Shown in pieces: positions 6,390-14,194 of a stretch of DNA of 19,613 nucleotides. The translations under genes were made by a program, and so were the position numbers. The DNA is taken from the NCBI GenBank assembly GCA_002730475.1, contig PCAG01000008.1, positions 1-19,613 on the forward strand, read 5' to 3'. How positions within the stretch are numbered: position 1 is the first letter of the stretch; each line of letters opens with the position of its first letter. The notes below the pieces were generated by a model. That model was not told the origin of the DNA and searched no databases. It saw only the letters and a list, made by a program, of their open reading frames with translations. The DNA comes from Spirochaetales bacterium. Its GTDB lineage: Bacteria > Desulfobacterota_D > UBA1144.

Positions 6390-8415
6390 CAATAGCTCTC
6401 TCCACATGATTATAATCTAAAGTCACATCCTCACTAAATTGAACCGCTAAATTAAGCATTGTATCAATATCGGCTCCATTAAAATCTTTAATCAAATCAT
6501 CTAGAGAAGAATCAAAATTAAATTTAATATTTTTTGATTCTTTTTTTATTTCTAAAATTTCTTTCAGTTCTTGTGTATCTGGATTGGTTGTTTCTAAAAG
6601 CAAATCAAACCTACCTGATCTCAACAAAGATTTATCAATTGAATGGATTTTGTTCGTTGCCGCCAAAACAATTACATTGCTCAAATCCTTAAAGCCATCA
6701 ATCTCAAGAAGAAATTGGCTTAACACTCTATGGCTTGTCGCGATTGTGGAATCTTTTTCAAAGCTGATAGAGCAAATTGAATCGATTTCATCAAAAAACA
6801 AAATCGATGGTGATACTTGCCTAGCTTTGTAAAAAAAGTCTCTGACGAGCTGTTCCGACTCTCCAAGATATTTCGATATAAGTTCAGGACCTTTTACCGA
6901 AATAAAACTTAATCCACCTATATTGGCTAAAGCTTTTGCCAACATGGTCTTCCCCGTACCTGGGGGGCCATATAGCATAATACCTTTGGGCATCTTCACA
7001 CTTTTTTTTGTATCCTTAATTGGATTAACAACAACATTTTCGAGAGTTTTCTTTACTTTGGTCAAGCCTCCTATCTCTTGCCAAGTTACTTTTGGTGTCT
7101 CGACAAAAATTTCTCTTATTGCTGAAGGTTTAATATTCTTAAGCGCCTCCATGAAATCTCCATATGAAACAGTAATCGAATCAAGAATTTCGTAGTCTAT
7201 AACGTCTTTCTTTGTTACTTCCCGTATCGAAAAAAGAGCGGCATCTTTACATAACATCTCTATATCAGCACCAACAAAGCCCGATGTAATATTTGCAACT
7301 GATTCTAAATCCACATCTTTATCCAAGGGCATACCTCGAGTGTGAATTTCAAGTATCTCTTTTCTTCCAAGGGCGTTTGGTGGGTCTAGTGCGATTTCCT
7401 TATCGAACCTACCTGGTCTTCTTAGTGCCGAATCTATCAAATTGGGCATATTTGTAGCTGCAAGAACTACAACTCTACCTCTATCTTGTAATCCATCCAT
7501 TAAAGCTAAAAGTTGTCCAACTATCCTTTTTTCAACTTCCCCCTGGACTCGATCTCTTTTTGGCGCAAGCGCATCTATTTCATCTATGAAAATAATCGAT
7601 GGTTGATTATCAGAGGCATTTTGAAATATATCTCTTAATAAGGCCTCACTTTCACCGTAGAATTTTCTAACTATTTCAGGGCCGTTTACTAATTTAAAAT
7701 TAACACCACACTCTTGAGCCACCGCACGAGCCAAAAGCGTTTTCCCAGTACCAGGAGGACCAACTAACAATATGCCCTTCGGCGGTTCAATCCCTAATCT
7801 CGAAAAAATTTCAGGGTGTTTTAATGGTAACCCAATTAAGTCTTTAACGTTTTTTAATTGTTCCTTTAGGCCACCAACATCATCATAAGTCGTAATCTTT
7901 TTATGTGATTCAGATTGTTCAAGTCTCTTGATTTCAATGATTGTTTTTGAATTAACAACAGAAGGAGGTGAGGGGCTAGTCGAAAGGACTTTGAATTCCT
8001 CGGATTTAGCACCTGGGAGCCTAACAACTAATTTATCTCCAGAAGTCACAACATAACCATCGAGTTTAGGTAATAAAATTTTTGTATCATTTAGAAAAAG
8101 TAAAGATTTTGTATTGGTAGGGCTAAGAACAATTTTATTCGTATTTAATGATTTTATCTTTTTCAAGGTTACTTTGTCGTTAATTGTCGATTGGATATTT
8201 TGTCTTGTAATCCCGTCAATTTTTATTGAATCAAGATGTTCATTCTTGCCAGAATTAATTGGCATAATCCTAATAGCTGATCTTCTTTGGCCACAAATTT
8301 CGACAATATCTAGCGGTGCTACGCCCAATTGCGACATTTTGATACTAGAAATTCTGGCAAAGCCTTTTCCTGCATCTTTGACTCCTAAATCTTCAATCGT
8401 CAAATCTATTACCAT
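6361..8415 (-). CDS. Cdc48/VAT-type double-AAA+ ATPase
   Basis: A protein unfoldase of the Cdc48/p97/VAT group, 684 residues. Residues 1-160 form the N domain (double-psi barrel plus second lobe, as in archaeal VAT). D1: Walker A GPPGTGKT (219-226), pore loop KFYGESE (251-257), Walker B IIFIDEID (274-281), sensor AATN, arginine fingers in ALRRPGRFD (R333, R336). D2: Walker A GPPGTGKT (483-490), pore loop KYLGESE, Walker B ILFFDEID (538-545), arginine finger motif LLRSGRFD with Ser in place of the usual Pro. Both ATPase rings look active. The C-terminus ends KRKEI and shows no HbYX proteasome-docking motif. The family is standard in archaea and eukaryotes and patchy in bacteria, so transfer is possible, though base composition matches its neighbours by eye. 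First gene of a three-gene operon, divergent from recF. Substrates unknown. Confidence 0.94.
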   Translation of the reverse strand: MVIDLTIEDLGVKDAGKGFARISSIKMSQLGVAPLDIVEICGQRRSAIRIMPINSGKNEHLDSIKIDGITRQNIQSTINDKVTLKKIKSLNTNKIVLSPTNTKSLLFLNDTKILLPKLDGYVVTSGDKLVVRLPGAKSEEFKVLSTSPSPPSVVNSKTIIEIKRLEQSESHKKITTYDDVGGLKEQLKNVKDLIGLPLKHPEIFSRLGIEPPKGILLVGPPGTGKTLLARAVAQECGVNFKLVNGPEIVRKFYGESEALLRDIFQNASDNQPSIIFIDEIDALAPKRDRVQGEVEKRIVGQLLALMDGLQDRGRVVVLAATNMPNLIDSALRRPGRFDKEIALDPPNALGRKEILEIHTRGMPLDKDVDLESVANITSGFVGADIEMLCKDAALFSIREVTKKDVIDYEILDSITVSYGDFMEALKNIKPSAIREIFVETPKVTWQEIGGLTKVKKTLENVVVNPIKDTKKSVKMPKGIMLYGPPGTGKTMLAKALANIGGLSFISVKGPELISKYLGESEQLVRDFFYKARQVSPSILFFDEIDSICSISFEKDSTIATSHRVLSQFLLEIDGFKDLSNVIVLAATNKIHSIDKSLLRSGRFDLLLETTNPDTQELKEILEIKKESKNIKFNFDSSLDDLIKDFNGADIDTMLNLAVQFSEDVTLDYNHVERAIDEIRKRKEI

Positions 8416-8436
8416 ATTTCATTAGATTACCAATGA

Positions 8437-8464
8437 GTTATAATAGTTCAAGCCATTAATGCAA
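8437..8464 (-). promoter_or_regulatory. Predicted promoter of the cdc48 operon
   Basis: On the minus strand TTGCAT (8464-8459) and TATAAC (8442-8437) are 16 bases apart. Transcription would begin near 8430, giving a leader of about 15 bases with no SD. Its -10 overlaps the -10 predicted for recF on the other strand. Confidence 0.4.
8439..8444 (+). promoter_or_regulatory. Predicted -10 box of recF, shared with the divergent promoter
   Basis: A perfect TATAAT 33 bases before the recF ATG. No good -35 is found 17 bases upstream (ATTTCA). Four of its bases also belong to the minus-strand -10 of cdc48, making a near-symmetrical element. Confidence 0.35.
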
Positions 8465-8477
8465 TTTGTAATAAAAA

Positions 8478-9551
8478 ATGAAATTAAATTTTATTTCTCT
8501 TAAAAATTTTAGAAATTATTCGGCAACCAAAATGAACCTAAATCCTAGAATTAATATTTTCTTAGGTAATAATGGTCAAGGCAAAACTAACCTGCTTGAA
8601 GCTGTGTGGACCCTGATGAACGGACAGACTTTTAAGAATTCAAAATCAAGAGATTTAATGAAATTCAATGAAAACTCTCTTGAGATAAATGGAGAGATTT
8701 CTGACAAATCCCATACAAATCATATCAAATTTTCAATTCTTAATGATAAAAAAAAGTTTGAACTTAATGGTAAGAAAATTAATAGTAAAAGTAGGGTAAA
8801 AAAACTAATATCTACAGTTATTTTTGATAAAGATTTAAGTTACAATTTGGCACAATCTTTCAAGCCAAGACGAGATTGTCTGGATTCAATTATTGCTAAT
8901 CTCAGTAACGAATACAAAGTGTTGATAACAAATTACAATAAAGAGATTAAAAGAAAGAATGAAACTTTAAGGACAACAAAGAGTGATGAGGTTTTAGATT
9001 TTATTGATGAGCGATTAATCGAATTGTCAAATAAAGTTTCGCTAAATCGAAGATTATGGATATCAAGAATTATCGATATTACGAATCAGGTTATAAAAAA
9101 ACTAGATAGTGACTTTATAATAAATCTCGATTTCAATAGTGATTCGATTGAAGTTGGTAAGCTTGAAAAAGCTTTGCGGGATAATCGAATGCGGGACAAG
9201 ATGTTAGGAAATGCTTCAATTGGGTCTCATAAAGATAAAATTAGTTTCCTGGTAAAGAAAGCTGATATTTTTAATTTCGGATCCGAGGGAGAAAAAAAAA
9301 CAGTTGCCTTAGCCATAAAGATATCAGAAATACTGATTTTAAAGAAAATTGAAGGTGATTTTCCTTTAATACTTATTGATGAAATTGGAAATGAGTTTGA
9401 CGAAAAGAGGCTTAGATTTTTTTATAATTTTGTAACGAACATTAATACTCAGTGTTTTATAACGGCAACCAGTAAAAACTTATTAAGCAAACCGAACCAG
9501 GATTATACCTTGTTTTCGATTACAAATGGAGATTGTACAAAAATAAGTTAA
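8478..9551 (+). CDS. recF: DNA replication and repair protein RecF (divergent)
   Basis: RecF is an SMC-like ATPase that, with RecO and RecR, loads RecA at single-strand gaps. Its 357 residues match the family length. Residues 1-20 carry the typical opening (LKNFRNY), Walker A is GNNGQGKT (30-37), GSHKDK (bases near 9226) stands where most RecF have GPHR/K-D, the signature is SEGEKKT and Walker B is LILIDEIGNEFD. The family usually has a double Asp in Walker B and a Gln-rich signature, so this copy is diverged but keeps every block in order. It is not next to dnaA or dnaN here. No SD precedes the ATG. An SMC-like relative is a less likely alternative. Confidence 0.88.
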   Translation: MKLNFISLKNFRNYSATKMNLNPRINIFLGNNGQGKTNLLEAVWTLMNGQTFKNSKSRDLMKFNENSLEINGEISDKSHTNHIKFSILNDKKKFELNGKKINSKSRVKKLISTVIFDKDLSYNLAQSFKPRRDCLDSIIANLSNEYKVLITNYNKEIKRKNETLRTTKSDEVLDFIDERLIELSNKVSLNRRLWISRIIDITNQVIKKLDSDFIINLDFNSDSIEVGKLEKALRDNRMRDKMLGNASIGSHKDKISFLVKKADIFNFGSEGEKKTVALAIKISEILILKKIEGDFPLILIDEIGNEFDEKRLRFFYNFVTNINTQCFITATSKNLLSKPNQDYTLFSITNGDCTKIS

Positions 9552-9560
9552 ATTAGTTCT

Positions 9561-9998
9561 ATGCTAGAAAAACTCAAGGAAGATTTAAAAAAATCAATTA
9601 TCGCAAAAGACAAAATAGCAGCAAATACTATTCGGGGGATACTTGCCGCTATTAGTAATCAGAAAGAAAAAACATCCGGCAACACTAAAGATATAATCAG
9701 GATAATTCAGAAAGAGATAAAAAAAAGACGAGAAGCTATAGCCATGTATGGTAAAAACAACAGGAATGATTTGAAACAAATTGAAGAAAGCGAACTTAAA
9801 ATACTTTTAAGCTATATGCCAAAACAAATGCCTGAGGGAGAAGTGAAAAGAGAAATTATGAAAATTTATACGAACCTAAGTTCAAACAAAGAAACCAGCA
9901 TTGGGGAGTTAATAAGAGAATCTATTGACGCACTATCTTCTGATTCTGACAATGCAACTATCAGTAGAATCGCAAAGGAAGTTCTTCAAAGCAAATAA
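9561..9998 (+). CDS. yqeY: GatB/YqeY domain protein
   Basis: A 145-residue stand-alone YqeY protein, related to the tail domain of the GatB subunit of the tRNA-dependent amidotransferase, which contacts tRNA. Family marks are the N-terminal KDKIAANTIRGILAAI, the central EIKKRREAIAMYGKNNRNDL and the ELKILLSYMPKQM block before the second helical bundle. Length is normal. Function is not established; an effect on tRNA amidation or aminoacylation is the usual guess. It follows recF after 9 bases and belongs to the same plus-strand run. Confidence 0.92.
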   Translation: MLEKLKEDLKKSIIAKDKIAANTIRGILAAISNQKEKTSGNTKDIIRIIQKEIKKRREAIAMYGKNNRNDLKQIEESELKILLSYMPKQMPEGEVKREIMKIYTNLSSNKETSIGELIRESIDALSSDSDNATISRIAKEVLQSK

Positions 9999-10009
9999 CG
10001 CAAAGGTGT

Positions 10010-10027
10010 CAACAGGGAGGGTTGTTG
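10010..10027 (+). promoter_or_regulatory. Small hairpin presenting a G-rich SD-like loop before pepF
   Basis: CAACA (10010-10014) pairs with TGTTG (10023-10027), with the loop GGGAGGGT between. The purine-rich loop is the only SD-like sequence before the pepF ATG at 10035, at a longer than usual 14-base spacing that folding of the 3' arm would shorten. This may be chance. Confidence 0.25.
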
Positions 10028-10034
10028 TAATATA

Positions 10035-11804
10035 ATGGAATGGAACTTAAACGACTTATATACTGGAATCAATTCGAAGAAGATTAAAACTGATTTTAAT
10101 AAGCTTGAAAAAGCAGCTATAAGATTTAATAAGACATATAGAAAGAAAATCAATGACAAAACATCTCCTCGGCTCATATTACAATCAATTACAGAGCTAG
10201 AGAAAATATATGAAGGCCTTGGCAAACTTTCATCCTACGCTTCATTATTATTTGCTACAGATACAAACAATGAAAAAATATCCAAATTTTATCAAGGGAC
10301 AAGCGAAAAAGTAGCGTCTATTAGGAAAAATTTACTTTTCTTTTTTCTCGATTGGAATAAAATAAAAGAGAAAAATGCAAAAAGAATATACACCTCCCCT
10401 ATACTAAAACATTATTCACATTTACTAAAATCTGAGAGAAAATACAAGAATTTCATGCTCAGCGAACCTGAAGAAAGGATTCTTGATCAAAAATCACTTA
10501 CATCATCAAAAGCATTTAACAGACTTTTTGATCAGACATTAAATAATATTGATTTCCATATAAAAATCAATAAAAGAAATAGGACTCTTACCGAGACTGA
10601 AATACTTACATTGCTATATGACCCCAATAGGCCCGTTAGATTTAAAGCCGCAGAATCTCTAACTAAAGGCTTAAAATCTGAAAGAAAGCTTTTGACGTTT
10701 ATATTGAATCAAATTCTTAGTGACTCAAAAATTACAAATGATTTGAGAGGATACAAAGAACCTATCGAATCAAGAAACTTGTCAAACGAAATATCCGATA
10801 AAACCGTACGCGCTTTGATAGAAACATGCAACAAGCATAACTTGATAGCGCAAAGATACTACAAGTTAAAGAGCAAGCTATTAAAAATCAAGAATTTTAA
10901 AGATTATGACAGGTATGCTCCTCTGGGCCATTCATCAAAAAAATACTCTTTCAATGATGCAAAAAAAATTATTCTGGAATCTTTTGAGGAATTCTCACCC
11001 AGAATGCGTAGAATCGCATCATTCTTCTTTGAAAAAAAATGGATAGATTATTCATTAAGAAGTGGTAAACGAGGCGGAGCATTTAGTCATTCTTGTGTTC
11101 CTTCGGTACATCCCTACATTTTGGTTAATTTTACCGGGAAGACAAGGGACGTTATGACTCTTGCTCATGAACTTGGTCACGGTATTCATCAGTATCTTTC
11201 AAGAAGAAATGGGTATTTTCAACAAAACACCCCTTTGACAACCGCAGAAACCGCGAGCGTGTTCGCTGAAATGCTTGTTTTTGACAAGCTACTTTCAAAA
11301 GAAAAAAGAAATCGGGAGAAATTGTATATAATTTGCTCCAAGCTTGAAGACATTTTTGCTACAGTTTTTAGACAAATTGTAATGACAAACTTTGAATTGG
11401 AAATTCATCAAAAAAGAAAAGATTCTGGAGAGCTATCCTCAATTGAGTTTGATTCGGCATGGACTAAAGCGAACAAGAAAATGTTTGGCAATTCAATAGA
11501 AATTACAGATTTTTATAAATGCTGGTGGATGTACATACCTCACTTTATTCACTCGCCTTTCTACTGCTATTCGTACGCATTTGGAGAATTGCTAGTACAT
11601 GGATTATTTGCTAAATACAAGGAAGATGAGGACGGATTTGCAAATAAATACCTAGCCCTTCTTTCCTCAGGTGGTACAGATTCTCCTGAAGTTCTCGTAC
11701 GAAGAGTAGGAATCAATATAGCCAAAAATGACTTCTGGGAAACCAGTATGTATTTGATGAGAAATCTACTAAAAGAAGCTGAGAATTTATTTTTAAACAA
11801 ATAA
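10035..11804 (+). CDS. pepF: M3 family oligoendopeptidase F (zinc metallopeptidase)
   Basis: A cytoplasmic zinc peptidase of family M3B that degrades short peptides. 589 residues, close to the usual 600. The catalytic motif is HELGH with zinc ligands His378 and His382 and general base Glu379; Glu405, in TTAETASVFAEM, is the third ligand at the expected distance. The N-terminal helical part opens MEWNLNDLY, typical for the family. Late conserved segments are FYCYSYAFGELL and LSSGGTDSPEVLVRRVG. It lies 36 bases after yqeY and 10 before rsmD. No signal peptide is seen. Confidence 0.95.
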   Translation: MEWNLNDLYTGINSKKIKTDFNKLEKAAIRFNKTYRKKINDKTSPRLILQSITELEKIYEGLGKLSSYASLLFATDTNNEKISKFYQGTSEKVASIRKNLLFFFLDWNKIKEKNAKRIYTSPILKHYSHLLKSERKYKNFMLSEPEERILDQKSLTSSKAFNRLFDQTLNNIDFHIKINKRNRTLTETEILTLLYDPNRPVRFKAAESLTKGLKSERKLLTFILNQILSDSKITNDLRGYKEPIESRNLSNEISDKTVRALIETCNKHNLIAQRYYKLKSKLLKIKNFKDYDRYAPLGHSSKKYSFNDAKKIILESFEEFSPRMRRIASFFFEKKWIDYSLRSGKRGGAFSHSCVPSVHPYILVNFTGKTRDVMTLAHELGHGIHQYLSRRNGYFQQNTPLTTAETASVFAEMLVFDKLLSKEKRNREKLYIICSKLEDIFATVFRQIVMTNFELEIHQKRKDSGELSSIEFDSAWTKANKKMFGNSIEITDFYKCWWMYIPHFIHSPFYCYSYAFGELLVHGLFAKYKEDEDGFANKYLALLSSGGTDSPEVLVRRVGINIAKNDFWETSMYLMRNLLKEAENLFLNK

Positions 11805-11814
11805 TGCGACACCC

Positions 11815-12360
11815 ATGTTAACAGTATCTAATGGTTCAAAAAAAGGTTTCAGATTGAAGGTGCCAAGCGGCAATTTGGTTAGGCCAAAAACAAGCAAAAT
11901 TAGGAAGATGATTTTCGACATACTTGTCTCGGTTCACAATATGAACGTCTTGGATGTCTTTGCCGGAAGTGGATCCTTAGGTATAGAGGCGCTTAGCATG
12001 GGGGCACGACACGCTACATTTATAGATATCAATGCTTCGTCTATTAAGTCCATTAAGGAAAACTTAAAGAAATGTGAATTTGATAATAGTTCGACTGTTA
12101 TAAAAAGAGATTTCGCTGTTGCCTTAAGGGAGCTCAGAAAACAGAACAAGAAATTTGACCTAATTTTTATCGACCCCCCTTACTCATATTTTGATGAAAA
12201 AACAGTTAATGGTATTATTAGAACTGCATTGAAATTATCAGTTAGTGATGGGGTAGTCGTTTGCGAACATCCAAAAGAAGAAGAAATTGAAATCGATGTG
12301 AGTTTTTATAGAGTAAAGAAATATAAGGACAAATATATAACGTTTTGTTGGTCTAATTAA
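11815..12360 (+). CDS. rsmD: 16S rRNA (guanine-966-N2)-methyltransferase RsmD
   Basis: RsmD methylates G966 of 16S rRNA on the assembled small subunit. 181 residues, normal length. Features: the N-terminal KKGFRLKVPSG followed by VRPKTSKIRKMIFDIL, the SAM-binding motif I VLDVFAGSGSLGIEAL (45-60), motif II acidic FIDINASS, and the catalytic motif DPPY (120-123). The stop is followed by the coaD ATG after one base, and rsmD-coaD adjacency is common in bacteria. Confidence 0.95.
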   Translation: MLTVSNGSKKGFRLKVPSGNLVRPKTSKIRKMIFDILVSVHNMNVLDVFAGSGSLGIEALSMGARHATFIDINASSIKSIKENLKKCEFDNSSTVIKRDFAVALRELRKQNKKFDLIFIDPPYSYFDEKTVNGIIRTALKLSVSDGVVVCEHPKEEEIEIDVSFYRVKKYKDKYITFCWSN

Positions 12361-12361
12361 T

Positions 12362-12850
12362 ATGAAAAGGTCCGTAGTCTATCCAGGAAGTTTTGATCCA
12401 TTGACAAATGGTCATGTCAACATTGTTAATCGAGCACTTAAATGTTTCGACAAAATTATAGTTGCTGTTGCTGCAAATTCGAATAAAGACTCGATTTTAG
12501 ATATCGATGAACGTGTTAAAACAATAAAGAAAGTATTTCAAAAGAGTAAAAAAGTTCAAGTTGATAGCTTCGAAGGTCTTCTCGTTCATTATGCAAGAAA
12601 GAAAAAAATTACGACTATACTAAGGGGGATGAGAACTGTGCAAGATTTTGAATATGAAATGCAGATGGCAACATCCAACAATAAGCTTGACTCAAGAATC
12701 GAAACAATTTTTATGGTTGCCGATGCACATTATTCTCACATTAGCTCTTCGCTTATTAAAGACATAATAAAGCTAGGTGGAAGCGCAGAAGCTTTTGTTC
12801 CCAAGGTCGTAGAAAACGCACTACAAAAGAAACTAAAGAGAAAAGTGTAA
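12362..12850 (+). CDS. coaD: Phosphopantetheine adenylyltransferase CoaD
   Basis: CoaD joins ATP and 4'-phosphopantetheine to dephospho-CoA, the fourth step from pantothenate to CoA. 162 residues, standard size. It opens with YPGSFDPLTNGH, holding the TxGH nucleotidyltransferase motif (Thr15-His18). Next come the LRGMRTVQDFEYEMQMA block, which binds substrate, and SHISSSLIKD, the conserved ISSS region. It starts one base after rsmD and ends three bases before the aminotransferase, so the three genes form one unit. Confidence 0.97.
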   Translation: MKRSVVYPGSFDPLTNGHVNIVNRALKCFDKIIVAVAANSNKDSILDIDERVKTIKKVFQKSKKVQVDSFEGLLVHYARKKKITTILRGMRTVQDFEYEMQMATSNNKLDSRIETIFMVADAHYSHISSSLIKDIIKLGGSAEAFVPKVVENALQKKLKRKV

Positions 12851-12853
12851 AGA

Positions 12854-14044
12854 ATGAAACTTTCAAAATTAGCCAATACTTTAAAACCATCTGCAACTCT
12901 AGCAATAACCGCTAAAGCAAAAGAGTTAAGATCACAAGGAGTAGACGTCATTGGTTTTGGTGCGGGCGAACCCGATTTTGACACACCTGATAACATTAAA
13001 GAGGCTGCGAAAGAATCAATTGATTCGGGTTTTACAAAATATACAGCCGCAAGTGGAACTAACGAGCTTAAAGAATCCATAATTAAAAAAATAGAGGCCG
13101 ATTATAATTTAAAATATAAAACAAACGAAGTATTGGTTGGGTCAGGAGCAAAGCACGTATTGTACAACCTTTTTCAAGTCTTGGTCGACAAAGGAGACGA
13201 AGTCCTAATCCCCTCTCCTTACTGGGTCTCATATCCTGAGCAAGTTAAAATCGCTGGAGGTAAACCCATAATTTTACAGGGTTCACAAGAATCAAATTTT
13301 AAAATTTCAAAGAAACAAATGAAAGATGCAATAACTAATAAGACAAAAATTTTGGTTTTAAATTATCCCGCGAATCCAACAGGGACAACGTACAATAGAC
13401 AGGAGCTCGAAGAATTCGCCGAGGTCGCTCTAGAGAATAATCTGATAATAATATCAGACGAAATTTACGATAAGATTATATATAAAGACGAGAAGCATAT
13501 TTCGTTTCCTCAATTAGGAAATGGGGTTAAAGATAGCACCATACTTGTAAACGGTGTATCAAAGACTTATTCAATGACTGGTTGGAGAATAGGATATGCA
13601 GCAGGCAACTCTAAAGTAATTTCCGCAATGAATAATTTATCCGGACAATCAACATCAAATCCAACTTCCATATCACAAAAAGCTGCGGAAGAGGCTTTCA
13701 GTGGTTCGCAAGATGCAATCAAACCCATGCTTGAAGAATTTAGAGAAAGAAGGGACTATATCACTTCGTCTCTCAATGAAATTGATGGAATCGAATGCGT
13801 ATTACCAGAAGGTGCTTTTTATGTATTTCCAGATATCTCAAGTTTTTTTGGAAAAAGATATAATGGTAAAACAATTTCAAATTCAATCGAAATATCAGAT
13901 TTTTTGCTGGATGTTGCAAAAGTTGCTGTGGTACCTGGAATCGAATTCGGTTCGGATAATCATATAAGAATTTCTTATGCTACTTCAATGTCAGACATCA
14001 AAGAAGGCATGAAAAGAATAAAAGAAAGCTTGGAAACTTTATAA
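12854..14044 (+). CDS. Aspartate-type aminotransferase, class I PLP-dependent
   Basis: A fold-type I PLP aminotransferase of the subgroup that includes bacterial AspB/AspC and Thermus-type aspartate aminotransferase. 396 residues. Marks: FGAGEPDFDTP near residue 40, KYTAASGTNELK, NYPANPTG holding the PLP-contacting Asn, SDEIYD with the Asp that pairs with the pyridine nitrogen, SKTYSMTGWRIG with the Schiff-base Lys237, and HIRISYATS with the Arg that binds the substrate carboxylate. It would interconvert aspartate and oxaloacetate, supplying the aspartate family. Some members also use prephenate or aromatic acids, so specificity is uncertain. It follows coaD after three bases; after tRNA-Ala on the other strand comes hom. 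Confidence 0.94.
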   Translation: MKLSKLANTLKPSATLAITAKAKELRSQGVDVIGFGAGEPDFDTPDNIKEAAKESIDSGFTKYTAASGTNELKESIIKKIEADYNLKYKTNEVLVGSGAKHVLYNLFQVLVDKGDEVLIPSPYWVSYPEQVKIAGGKPIILQGSQESNFKISKKQMKDAITNKTKILVLNYPANPTGTTYNRQELEEFAEVALENNLIIISDEIYDKIIYKDEKHISFPQLGNGVKDSTILVNGVSKTYSMTGWRIGYAAGNSKVISAMNNLSGQSTSNPTSISQKAAEEAFSGSQDAIKPMLEEFRERRDYITSSLNEIDGIECVLPEGAFYVFPDISSFFGKRYNGKTISNSIEISDFLLDVAKVAVVPGIEFGSDNHIRISYATSMSDIKEGMKRIKESLETL

Positions 14045-14060
14045 TCTCTACATAATATCT

Positions 14061-14133
14061 TGGAGCCGAAGGGGATCGAACCCTCGACCTCTTGAATGCC
14101 ATCCAAGCGCTCTCCCAGCTGAGCTACGGCCCC
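14061..14133 (-). tRNA. tRNA-Ala (anticodon GGC)
   Basis: Minus-strand cloverleaf: acceptor GGGGCCG/CGGCTCC with discriminator A, D arm TAGCTCAGCTGGGAGAGC, anticodon loop ATGGCAT giving GGC, and T arm GAGGG-TTCGATC-CCCTT. CCA is not encoded. It lies antisense between two plus-strand biosynthetic genes, 17 bases after the aminotransferase stop. The 61 bases from 14134 to 14194 are AT-rich and I see no convincing promoter pair or riboswitch there. Confidence 0.96.
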
Positions 14134-14194
14134 TTTTCTTTTATAAAGAAATATAATTTGTTAGAATATATCCAACTCAGTTTTTTTCAATTGT

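Noticed and set aside
6390..6407. Upstream ATG at 6407 as the start of the DUF1460 gene
   Set aside because: It has no SD, whereas GGAGAG stands 8 bases before the ATG at 6389; the shorter form has a cleaner signal sequence.
8114..8425. Plus-strand open frame of 103 codons opposite the start of cdc48
   Set aside because: It is a shadow of the strongly supported Cdc48 N domain and encodes no recognisable protein. The same holds for the other long antisense frames in this window.
14134..14194. Possible riboswitch or attenuator before hom
   Set aside because: The 61-base gap is too short for known amino-acid riboswitches and shows no stable hairpin with a T tract.
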